Shown here: positions 44,496 to 52,361 of the stretch, in pieces
Position numbering within the stretch: position 1 is the first letter of the stretch
Layout of the letters: each line of letters begins with the position of its first letter
Assembly (NCBI RefSeq): GCF_900100375.1
Contig: NZ_FNEZ01000001.1
Span: 62,001 to 126,000 of the forward strand
DNA length: 64,000 bases
Direction: 5' to 3'
Source: Flavobacterium noncentrifugens
GTDB lineage: Bacteria > Bacteroidota > Bacteroidia > Flavobacteriales > Flavobacteriaceae
The notes under the pieces: model-generated
Told to the model about the DNA's origin: nothing
Seen by the model: only the letters and a program-made list of their open reading frames with translations
The model's database searches: none
Program-made: the position numbers and the translations under genes

Positions 44496-46043
44496 ATGCA
44501 TAGCTTTCGTTTCATACTGTTTTTTCTTTGCATCGGTATTTTTGCCCATGCACAGCAAAACGCGGAAACCGTTGGGCTTTTGCAGAAAGCGGGCGAACTT
44601 GCCTCAAACAATCCGCAGCAGGCAATAAAAATTGGGGAACATTTGCTGATTAATGCCCAGAAAAGCAATGAAAAAGCGGCTGCCAATTTCCTGATCGCCG
44701 AAAGTTACTTGTCGATGGGAAATTACAAAGACGCACTGTCATTTGGCTTTCAGGCAAAATCTTCAGGCAACAGTGAACTTCAGCTAAAATCGGATCTTTT
44801 GATTTCGGGAATTTTGCGACAATTGAAACTTGGCCGTCAGGCTGATATCTATCTGGCTGAAGCCGAAGAACTGGCATCAAAAACTTCGGGTGATTTGCAG
44901 CATTTCGCAAATGGAAAGATCTTTTACGAGAAAGCGCTTGCGCAGATTGCCGCACAAAATCCGAAGCAAGCATTGGAAATATTCCAAAAATCCCAATCGG
45001 AATTTAACCAGATTAAAAATACTGACGGAAAATCATTCGGATACAAAGCCATTGCAGGAATCGGAAAAGCATATTCGGCTATGGCGAATTATCCGAAAGC
45101 AGCTGAATATTTAAATCATGCGCTTGGCTTTTCAAGAAAAAACCCGAAAAATCTCATTCTGGAAACCCAGGTTTTGTGTGAAATTTCAAAAATGGATTTT
45201 CAGCAAAAACAGCATCATAAAGCAATCGATTGTCTTTTTACTGCGCTAAAGCCTGCAGAAAATTTACAGCATACATTTTTTCTGATGGAAATAAACAAAC
45301 AACTGGCCCTGAATTATCTGGCCCTGAACGACCGACAGAATTACAGCCTTTACAACCAGAAATTCATTGACTTTAGCGATACCGGGGAAATGCTTGAAAA
45401 TGAAGCCACAAACACCGCTTTCAATTTAATTTCTAAAGAGCAGGAAAATAATACAGTTGCAGAAGAGCAAAAATACGTACAGTTTTTATACGTTGCGGCC
45501 GGGATTTTCCTGGCGATTCTGACTATCGGAACTTTATTATTCTTTAAAAACAAATCTAAGAAAACACGTTATGAAGAAATTGCTGCCTATCTAGAAAACA
45601 GCAAAAAAGTGGAAGAACCTGTAAAAATCACAACTCCAAAAAACCTTATCATTCCTGTCGAAACCGAACAGCAATTGCTTTTAAAGCTTAAAAAATTCGA
45701 AGCTTCCACAAAATTCACCAATAAGGAAATGTCGCTGGCGATGCTTTCGGCACAAATGGATACGAATACAAAATACCTGTCGGAAATCATCAACCGGCAC
45801 AGAAATGACAATTTCAACACCTATATCAATAAGCTGCGGATTGCTTATATCATCGACAAAATGAAATCGGATGCGGCTTATCTGAATTATAAAATCAGTT
45901 ACCTCGCGACGGAAAGCGGATTTTCGTCGCACAGCAGTTTTGCGACTATTTTCAAATCGATCACCGGAATCGCGCCAACGACTTTCATCGACTTCCTGAA
46001 AGAAGAATCCAAATCTAAAAAAGACATGCAAAATGCGGGTTAG
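44496..46043 (+). CDS. TPR sensor with membrane span and AraC-type DNA-binding domain
   Basis: One-protein regulator of 515 aa: signal peptide (about 1-19, ending IFAHAQ), periplasmic TPR array (about 25-310), membrane span about 328-350 (VQFLYVAAGIFLAILTIGTL), a cytoplasmic linker, and an AraC-type helix-turn-helix at the C-terminus (MLSAQMDTNTKYLSEIINRH, TYINKLRIAYIIDKM, ISYLATESGFSSHSSFATIF). It thus could carry a periplasmic signal straight to DNA. The next gene overlaps by 11 bp and is a shorter sibling. Confidence 0.92.
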   Translation: MHSFRFILFFLCIGIFAHAQQNAETVGLLQKAGELASNNPQQAIKIGEHLLINAQKSNEKAAANFLIAESYLSMGNYKDALSFGFQAKSSGNSELQLKSDLLISGILRQLKLGRQADIYLAEAEELASKTSGDLQHFANGKIFYEKALAQIAAQNPKQALEIFQKSQSEFNQIKNTDGKSFGYKAIAGIGKAYSAMANYPKAAEYLNHALGFSRKNPKNLILETQVLCEISKMDFQQKQHHKAIDCLFTALKPAENLQHTFFLMEINKQLALNYLALNDRQNYSLYNQKFIDFSDTGEMLENEATNTAFNLISKEQENNTVAEEQKYVQFLYVAAGIFLAILTIGTLLFFKNKSKKTRYEEIAAYLENSKKVEEPVKITTPKNLIIPVETEQQLLLKLKKFEASTKFTNKEMSLAMLSAQMDTNTKYLSEIINRHRNDNFNTYINKLRIAYIIDKMKSDAAYLNYKISYLATESGFSSHSSFATIFKSITGIAPTTFIDFLKEESKSKKDMQNAG

Positions 46044-47169
46044 ATTTTTCCATATTATTGTTTTATGGATCGTTGCATTTTGCAGCTGTAGTTCAATTGC
46101 ACAGCATCAGTCGTTTGACAGCATTTTAAAAAACGGTACGCTTCAAATTTATGAGCATCCGGACGAAGCGATAAAAACCGGTCAGTCTGTAGCCCGATCT
46201 GCTCCGGATCTTCGCACAAAAATCAACGGATTGATGTTGGTTACCGATGCTTATTCGTCGAAGCGCGATTATCAAAAATCATTAGAATATGTTATCAAAG
46301 CGAAAAACCTTGCAGCAAAAAGCGACAATGCCATCATCCAGATCAAAATCCTGACAAAAATCGGTATTTTATACCAGCAGCTTAAAATTTACGATAAAGC
46401 GATTCAATATTTGGATGAATCGAATGCTGTAGCGCAATCGTATCCTGACAAAGATTCCATTCGCACTTTACTGGGCAACAACTACATTATCCGTGGATTT
46501 GTTTACAAAGAACAGCTCAATTGCGACATTGCGATTGGTTATTTCAAGCAGGGAATTGCAGAATACCGCGAATCAAAATCGCCAATGGTGAATGCCAATT
46601 TGAGTATTGTATCATACAATTTGGGCAACTGCTACATACGGCTTCATGACAACGAAGCAGCTAAAAAAAGCTTTGCAGAATCGATTGTATACGCGAAAAA
46701 AGTGAATGCCAATAGCTTGCTTGCGTTTGCGCAAAAAGGCCTTGCGGAAGTATATACGCTTGAAGGCCGATACAGCGATGCGATCGAGGTGCTTTCAAAA
46801 GCGGCCGAGACCTCGAAAAATGTAGGCGATCTGGTTTTAAACCGTGGGATTTTCAAGGGGCTTTCAGAGAATTATCTTGCGGTAAACGAATGGGGAAAAT
46901 ACCGGGAATTTCAACAGAAACATCTCGAAACAATTTTAAAGATTAATGAATCGGAACGGAAATCGGTCAGTGATTCTCTGAATGAATCGGCACAAAACCA
47001 ATATTTGAAACTCAAAAGTGCAAAAGAAAAATATATTTCAGGGATAGTTTTATTAGCTGTGCTTTCAATTATTTTGCTGATCGCAATCTTTTTGATGCAG
47101 AAAAAAGCGGCTAAAAAACTGTTTTTAGCACAACAAAAAGTGCAAAAATTACAACATATAGGCCTTTAA
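46033..47169 (+). CDS. Membrane TPR protein, sibling of the upstream regulator but lacking its DNA-binding part
   Basis: Protein of 378 aa: signal or lipoprotein-like leader (about 1-23, IVLWIVAFCSCSSIAQ), TPR array (about 60-320), one membrane span about 334-356 (ISGIVLLAVLSIILLIAIFL) and a short basic coil (KKAAKKLFLAQQKVQKLQ). It stops there, where the upstream gene product continues into linker and AraC domain. The following 150 bp show no in-frame remains of such a domain. Overlap of 11 bp with the regulator gene suggests a functional pair rather than decay. Confidence 0.85.
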   Translation: MRVRFFHIIVLWIVAFCSCSSIAQHQSFDSILKNGTLQIYEHPDEAIKTGQSVARSAPDLRTKINGLMLVTDAYSSKRDYQKSLEYVIKAKNLAAKSDNAIIQIKILTKIGILYQQLKIYDKAIQYLDESNAVAQSYPDKDSIRTLLGNNYIIRGFVYKEQLNCDIAIGYFKQGIAEYRESKSPMVNANLSIVSYNLGNCYIRLHDNEAAKKSFAESIVYAKKVNANSLLAFAQKGLAEVYTLEGRYSDAIEVLSKAAETSKNVGDLVLNRGIFKGLSENYLAVNEWGKYREFQQKHLETILKINESERKSVSDSLNESAQNQYLKLKSAKEKYISGIVLLAVLSIILLIAIFLMQKKAAKKLFLAQQKVQKLQHIGL

Positions 47170-47321
47170 GAATTATTTTCAATAAAAATCTCAACTAACT
47201 GTATTCAAGACGTTTGGAGCCTTCATAAGCTTTCGAAATTCACGAAATAGCAAAGGCAAATCCTTTTATTATCGTTAACTTACAGTTACATTGCATCAGA
47301 TTAATTAAACAACAACACATT

Positions 47322-49316
47322 ATGAAAAAAAATTATTTTAAATGGTTGCCTCAGGGAATATTTGCTGTAGCATTTTTGTGTTTCAATATTTCGAATGCCC
47401 AGGTCCAATTTCGTTTGCTCGACGGCTTTGGAAAAGCAGTACTCGATATCAATGATTCGGGAAAAGCGGCACAATCCGGAGGCATCTACGATTTTACAAC
47501 CGATACGACTGAACCGATCGAAGAAGGTGTTTCGGGAATTTCAGGAATCAACAATGCCGGGGATTTGATTGGCACCATTCCGTTAGATCGTGATGGTGAA
47601 ATGTACTCACAGCCAGCCTATCGAAAAGGCGGAATCTGGACTCCAATAGGTTTTCCGGAAGGATCAACCGTTGATGCGGGATTTTCATTGGGACAGATTT
47701 CTGAAAACAGCAATTATGTCACCGGACAGATTTCAGCGGATTGTTGTGATTTCCAGGCGTTTCTATTCAACATTTCGACAGGAAATCTTGAAGTGCTTCG
47801 GGCGCCAAACAGTGAATATGGCGCAGGATATACGGTAAATAACAATGGTGTTGCCGGTGGTTGGTATGATCCGTTGCCTGAAGGCACAATCAGAGTAGCG
47901 TCATTGATAACCACCGGTTCAGTATTTACGAACATTCCTTCTGGTTTGCCGGGTGATAACGATTTTAACCAGGTGAGTTCGGTTAATAATGCAGGACTGG
48001 CAGTTGGCGACCGTAACAACAAACCTTTTATTTATGACAGCACCACCGGAACTTTTACCGAATTTGAAATTCCTGCCGGCTATGAAAATGCTACTTTTAC
48101 AAGCGTTTCTGACAACGGAATTGCAGTAGGTTATGCACAAAGCTGGGCGACCGGAAGTCCGGTGCGCGAAGGAATTATTTACAATCCTTCATTAGGGTCG
48201 CAGCCGATTTTCATCAGTACAATTTTAGCGGCACATGGTGTTGAAGTCACTACTTACGATGGAATGCTGGGAACGCCAATCGCGATTTCTCCTGATGGAA
48301 ATTTCATCGGTGGCTGGGAAAACGGTTTTTTCTTTTTTGCCTCCGGCTGGATTATCAATCTTGATGATTTGCTGTTCAGCAGTTGCTTTATCCAATGCCC
48401 TTCTGACATTACCACTGTAAGCTTAAACGGACCAAAAGTTGTAAATTATACAATGAATGTGATTTGTAGCTCAAATCCATCTACCAGTCTTGTATTGGTT
48501 TCAGGCCCGGAATCCGGATCAGCATTCCCGGTTGGAACCACAGAAGTTGTGCATAATCTTGTAGATGAAAACAATGTTGTCGTAAGCACTTGTACATTTA
48601 ACGTTATTGTAAGTGACCAATATTGTACGCCTGAGGAAATGAATGTGGAAGCCATTACTTTGGTCAAAATTGCCGACCTCAACAATGTAACAGCTGTAGA
48701 ATCGACGGATACTTATGAGAATTTCACAGCGATGACAGCAAATGTTACTGCCGGACAAACGTATGACATCACTTGCGAAGGGTTTACCGGAGGCGAATAT
48801 ACCGACGTTTTTACCGCTTACGCAGATTGGAACCACGATGGCGAATTCAGCAATTTAGAGGCTACTGAAATCGGAACGATCACTTTTTCTGACGGCGTTG
48901 ACGGGCAACAGGCGACTTCAACGATTTCGGTTCCAACTGATGCTTATATCGGGACAACGGCCTTGCGGGTTGTAAAAACATATGGCGATCCTTCAATTTC
49001 GGCTTGTGCACCAGGTTCAGGCTTTGGGCAGGTGGAAGATTATACGCTGAATATCAGCCCGGCATTGGCTACACAAAATTTTAGCCGTAGTGCTTTGAAA
49101 TTGTTTCCGAATCCTGTGAAAGACATTTTGAATGTTTCGAATACTGAAGCCATCGAAAGCATCACGGTTTTCAACATCCTCGGACAGGAAGTTTTGTCTA
49201 AAACGGTTAAAAATACTTCAGGGCAACTCAATGTCTCGATGCTTCCGGCAGGAAATTATCTCGCAAAAGTAACCACTACAAGTGCGGTACAAACAATTAA
49301 AATCGTTAAACAATAA
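47322..49316 (+). CDS. T9SS-secreted protein with HAF-like repeats, HYR-like and GEVED domains
   Basis: Protein of 664 aa with signal peptide (about 1-26, ending ISNAQ). Residues about 30-350 contain HAF-type repeats (DINDSGKAAQSGGIYD, GINNAGDLIG, VNNAGLAVGDRNNKPF, VSDNGIAVGYAQSW). About 355-430 is HYR-like (FPVGTTEVVHNLVDE). About 465-585 is a GEVED domain (YTDVFTAYADWNHDGEFSN, GFGQVEDYTLNI). C-terminal T9SS sorting domain about 590-664 (LKLFPNPVKDILNVSN, FNILGQEVL, LPAGNYLAKV). Probably a cell-surface or released protein. Ends at a strong terminator. Confidence 0.92.
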   Translation: MKKNYFKWLPQGIFAVAFLCFNISNAQVQFRLLDGFGKAVLDINDSGKAAQSGGIYDFTTDTTEPIEEGVSGISGINNAGDLIGTIPLDRDGEMYSQPAYRKGGIWTPIGFPEGSTVDAGFSLGQISENSNYVTGQISADCCDFQAFLFNISTGNLEVLRAPNSEYGAGYTVNNNGVAGGWYDPLPEGTIRVASLITTGSVFTNIPSGLPGDNDFNQVSSVNNAGLAVGDRNNKPFIYDSTTGTFTEFEIPAGYENATFTSVSDNGIAVGYAQSWATGSPVREGIIYNPSLGSQPIFISTILAAHGVEVTTYDGMLGTPIAISPDGNFIGGWENGFFFFASGWIINLDDLLFSSCFIQCPSDITTVSLNGPKVVNYTMNVICSSNPSTSLVLVSGPESGSAFPVGTTEVVHNLVDENNVVVSTCTFNVIVSDQYCTPEEMNVEAITLVKIADLNNVTAVESTDTYENFTAMTANVTAGQTYDITCEGFTGGEYTDVFTAYADWNHDGEFSNLEATEIGTITFSDGVDGQQATSTISVPTDAYIGTTALRVVKTYGDPSISACAPGSGFGQVEDYTLNISPALATQNFSRSALKLFPNPVKDILNVSNTEAIESITVFNILGQEVLSKTVKNTSGQLNVSMLPAGNYLAKVTTTSAVQTIKIVKQ

Positions 49317-49345
49317 GATTCAACAAAAGACTAATTCAAAAAAAA

Positions 49346-49377
49346 AACCGCCAGTTATTGCTGGCGGTTTTTTTTTG
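49346..49377 (+). terminator. Terminator after the HAF/GEVED protein gene
   Basis: ACCGCCAG-ttattg-CTGGCGGT stem with A run before and T run after; 30 bp past the stop at 49316. Confidence 0.92.
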
Positions 49378-49480
49378 TAAAACACTCATACTATGGGAAT
49401 AATGCAATCATTTTTAAATATCCTGTAAAATGAAATTCATTTGAAAATGCAAAATTTGTAACATTCCAAACACACATGCA

Positions 49481-50017
49481 ATGAAAAAACCTGAAACTTC
49501 CGTAGTTGTAAAAAAGGCAAAACCAGTAAAGCAAAAAGTGCAGGTTTCGCGCGAAACGTTTGAAGAAAACCTGCATGAATTGTATTGGTGCGAAAAACAA
49601 CTGGCCGGATTGCTTCCGGATTTTTCCAAGCGCGCCACTTCTTACGAATTGACAAGCGCAATCGAGGCGCATCTGGCCGTGACCGAAAACCAGATCGTCC
49701 GGTTGATACATGTATTTGATGCGATTGGTGAAAGGGCCGTTGGAAAAAACTGCCAGGACATTACTGATATCATCGAGCAATTTCCGGTTGCTGCAACAGA
49801 ACCTGGTTATGAACGAGATACGGCGATCATCAACTGCTGTCAGAAAATCATGGAATATGAAATTAAAACCTATACGATGCTTCAAATTGCAGCACAAAAA
49901 CTGAAAGAAGAACTTGCTTCAGAATTTTTGGCGACTGCCGTAAAAGAAGAAAAAAACACATACAGCCGACTGACTGAGATCAGCCTTTCCTCCATTTATT
50001 TTGATGCTGCGAGCTAA
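49481..50017 (+). CDS. DUF892 (YciE/YciF-type) ferritin-like protein
   Basis: Four-helix ferritin-like protein of 178 aa after a basic N-terminal tail: FEENLHELYWCEKQLAGLLP, IEAHLAVTENQIVRLIHVF, QKIMEYEIKTYTMLQIAAQ and TAVKEEKNTYSRLTEI. The E..H/E residues on helices two and four that could bind metal are present. DUF892 proteins are linked to stress or stationary phase. The neighbours (general stress PPOX, SpoIIAA-like) support a stress theme. Confidence 0.88.
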   Translation: MKKPETSVVVKKAKPVKQKVQVSRETFEENLHELYWCEKQLAGLLPDFSKRATSYELTSAIEAHLAVTENQIVRLIHVFDAIGERAVGKNCQDITDIIEQFPVAATEPGYERDTAIINCCQKIMEYEIKTYTMLQIAAQKLKEELASEFLATAVKEEKNTYSRLTEISLSSIYFDAAS

Positions 50018-50040
50018 CAGAAACAACACCTCTCTATATG

Positions 50041-50076
50041 AAAAAGCCGTAACCTTTTAAAGATTACGGCTTTCCC
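50041..50076. terminator. Bidirectional terminator
   Basis: AAAGCCGTAA-cctttta-AAGATTACGGCTTT hairpin with A and T runs, serving the DUF892 gene and the short minus-strand frame at 50105. Confidence 0.8.
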
Positions 50077-50104
50077 TTTTGCATCTGGATTATTGGCAAA
50101 AAAA

Positions 50105-50284
50105 TTAAAAAAGTAGTAAGTTGTTCACGTTGTTGCTGTTTAATAATCTTTGGTTTGTCGCCAGAAGATTGGTTAAATACGGGTTTGGTTTCAGCTTCAT
50201 TTCATTGATGGAAGCCATCGTTTGTGCAAAAGTTTCAAGGCTGCGCTTTTGCTGGCGGAGCGATTTTCTTAATATTCTTTTCAT
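50105..50284 (-). CDS. Possible small 59-aa basic protein
   Basis: ATG at 50284, stop at 50105: a basic N-terminus (MKRILRKSLRQQKRSLETFA) then an asparagine-rich, leucine-rich tail (NPYLTNLLATNQRLLNSNN, ending NLLLF). No family recognised. It fits a real gene because it is terminated by the hairpin at 50041-50076 and isolated between annotated genes; it could also be chance. Coding of a short secreted or leader-type peptide is a guess. Confidence 0.4.
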   Translation of the reverse strand: MKRILRKSLRQQKRSLETFAQTMASINEMKLKPNPYLTNLLATNQRLLNSNNVNNLLLF

Positions 50285-50379
50285 AGCATTTGGTATTAAT
50301 AATTCTGGTTCTTTAAATTTACCACAATTAATTAGGAATTACAAGCTTTGAAGCGGAATTTAAATCATAAAATTTCGGT

Positions 50380-50412
50380 ATAAAAAAAGCCCCGGAAACC
50401 CGAAGCTTTTCT
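50380..50412 (-). terminator. Terminator after the PPOX stress gene
   Basis: AAAAGCTTCGG-gttt-CCGGGGCTTTTTTT on the minus strand (two G-T pairs), just after the stop at 50430. Confidence 0.7.
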
Positions 50413-50429
50413 ATTCGTATGAAAATCAA

Positions 50430-50936
50430 TTACACGTTAATATTACCCTGAACGCCGCCATCACCTTTGCTTCCTGTAAGAGCTGCAGCAGCAATTTTAA
50501 GCAACGTAATGATTTTCCCGTCTTTGGTATCCCAATAATAAACATCTGAAGGCACGACTTTGATCACACTTACATCCGGATCGTCTTTTCCTTCTTCAAA
50601 CCACGCTTTGGCAATGGGCGTCCAAAGGGCATCAATTTTAGACTGGTCGGTATAAATCGTCGCGTTTCCATAAACCGATAAATATTCGGCTGAGGAGATT
50701 TTAGAAAAAATCAGCTGCACACGATCGTCTTCTTTGATCTCAAAATTTTTGTTGCTGTTTTTAGAGCTGATGAACCAAATGTTTCCTTTATCGTCTACTT
50801 CCTGGACGCCCATTGGCCGCGTTGCGATTGGGAGTTCTGTCAGTTCGGTGCAAAACATGCAAATTTTAATGTCTTCGGCAAGTGTCTTTAATTTTTCAAT
50901 TGCTTTTTCGTCGGTAAGGTTTTTATAATCTCCCAT
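50430..50936 (-). CDS. Pyridoxamine 5'-phosphate oxidase-like general stress protein
   Basis: Split-barrel flavin-binding protein of 168 aa of the general stress protein 26 type: ATRPMGVQEVDDKGNIWFIS, NSNKNFEIKEDDRVQLIFSK, YLSVYGNATIYTD, and VKVVPSDVYYWD-like IKVVPSDVYYWDTKDGK. Family members bind FMN or F420; catalytic function unknown. It is transcribed 19 bp after the SpoIIAA-like gene. Confidence 0.9.
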   Translation of the reverse strand: MGDYKNLTDEKAIEKLKTLAEDIKICMFCTELTELPIATRPMGVQEVDDKGNIWFISSKNSNKNFEIKEDDRVQLIFSKISSAEYLSVYGNATIYTDQSKIDALWTPIAKAWFEEGKDDPDVSVIKVVPSDVYYWDTKDGKIITLLKIAAAALTGSKGDGGVQGNINV

Positions 50937-50955
50937 GATTGTGTTTTTTAAGTTC

Positions 50956-51324
50956 TTAAATTGTTTTTTCAGAAACCCAGTCTACTGCCTGCTGGTATTC
51001 ATCTTTGTGAAATCCGCGGAATTCCCCGGGAATGATTTTACTGAACGCATTTGTGAATGTGATGACCGTTTCAGAATCGGAAATTATTCCAGCCCTGTTC
51101 CATTCAGTTATATTTTTGATTCCTAGAAGTGCGTCCTGAAGCCACGCACCGGCTGTAAAATCCGCCGGGGAATTGTCCAGGAATAACAAATAATTCAGTT
51201 TTCCTGTTTCATCAACGAGTTTTTCTACTTCTGTGTGAACAATGTCAAAATCGTCTTTCGTTACTTCGCCCGACGATCGGAAACCGACCATATTTGAAGG
51301 TAAGTTGCTAATTTGATGCATCAT
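50956..51324 (-). CDS. SpoIIAA-like (STAS-related) protein
   Basis: Protein of 122 aa of the SpoIIAA-like family: VGFRSSGEVTKDDFDIVHTE, KLNYLLFLDNSPADFTAGAW, ITEWNRAGIISDSETVITF, FRGFHKDEYQQAVDWVSE. The STAS-like fold suggests protein binding rather than catalysis. It precedes the general stress protein gene, 19 bp apart. Confidence 0.88.
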   Translation of the reverse strand: MMHQISNLPSNMVGFRSSGEVTKDDFDIVHTEVEKLVDETGKLNYLLFLDNSPADFTAGAWLQDALLGIKNITEWNRAGIISDSETVITFTNAFSKIIPGEFRGFHKDEYQQAVDWVSEKTI

Positions 51325-51479
51325 AATTTTAGATTTTTAAGTTGTGTTTACTCAAATTTACCTTTTAAAAATCCGACGATATGTTAGTAAACTGCCAATA
51401 GTTTGTGAAAATTCCACAGGCTGTTTTAAGACTTGTTGAATGTTGCTTATATTTATATCTGATTCAAAAATTGCATCTT

Positions 51480-52361
51480 ATGATCCGGATTTCCCATTTG
51501 CCGTTTGGCTTGCTCATCTTAGCTTTGGCCTGCGCCAATAAATCTCAGGTAATTGAAGAAGTATTTAAGTTGCCAAAACACCTCGACGAATCTTCAGCGG
51601 TAGAAGTGACATCCAAATCAGATTGGATCTGGACGCTTGAAGACAGCGGAAATGTTCCCGAATTATACGCACTCGATAAAACCGGCGCTGTAAAAAATAC
51701 GCTGTCAATTACGAATGCAAAAAATAACGATTGGGAAGACCTAACTTCAGATGACGAAGGAAATCTGTACATTGGCGATTTTGGAAACAACGACAACGAC
51801 CGCCAGGATTTAGCGATTTATAAAGTCGATGCATTGGATTTAAAGAACAAAACCGCAGCCGTTTCCAAAAAAATCACTTTTTATTATCCGGAACAAACCG
51901 AATTTCCTCCCAAAAAATCGAAGCATATTTTTGATGCCGAATCCTTCTTTTATTACCAAAACAATTTTTACATCTTTACCAAAAACCGAAGCTCAAAATT
52001 CAACGGAAGAACCACACTCTACCAGGTTCCCAATCAGGAAGGAAACCATGCTGCAAAGCTAATTTCGACTTTCGACACCTGTGACACATTCAGCCATTGT
52101 GCAGTAACCAGTGCCGACATCAGCCCTGATGGAAAAAAAGTAGTAATCCAGACTTCGACTTACGTCTGGATTTTCACCGATTTTACCGGAAACGATTTCT
52201 TCAGTGGAAAATCACAGCAAATCGACCTTGAAAGCTTTACCCAAAAAGAAGGCATTTGCTTCATCGGAAACAATAAATTGTACATTACCGACGAGCGCAA
52301 AAAGAAAACCGGCGGCTATTTATACCAATTGGATTTAACCAAATTAAAAGGCAAATCCTAA
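51480..52361 (+). CDS. Lipoprotein with beta-propeller-like domain
   Basis: Protein of 293 aa from ATG at 51480 (MIRISHLPFG), with lipobox LALAC near residue 18. The mature part looks like a propeller of esterase-like or SdiA-regulated type: DSGNVPELYALDKTGAVKNT, NDWEDLTSDDEGNLYIGDFG, FDAESFFYYQNNFYIFTKNR, EGICFIGNNKLYITDER. Function unknown. Its end overlaps the convergent phosphoesterase-barrel gene by 18 bp. Confidence 0.8.
   Translation: MIRISHLPFGLLILALACANKSQVIEEVFKLPKHLDESSAVEVTSKSDWIWTLEDSGNVPELYALDKTGAVKNTLSITNAKNNDWEDLTSDDEGNLYIGDFGNNDNDRQDLAIYKVDALDLKNKTAAVSKKITFYYPEQTEFPPKKSKHIFDAESFFYYQNNFYIFTKNRSSKFNGRTTLYQVPNQEGNHAAKLISTFDTCDTFSHCAVTSADISPDGKKVVIQTSTYVWIFTDFTGNDFFSGKSQQIDLESFTQKEGICFIGNNKLYITDERKKKTGGYLYQLDLTKLKGKS

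Noticed and set aside
50121..50351. Plus-strand frame of 76 codons
   Set aside because: Opposite to the better-supported 59-codon frame, which has its own terminator.
49481..51324. DUF892, PPOX and SpoIIAA-like genes as one operon
   Set aside because: The DUF892 gene is on the opposite strand and separated by a bidirectional terminator; only the latter two are co-directional.
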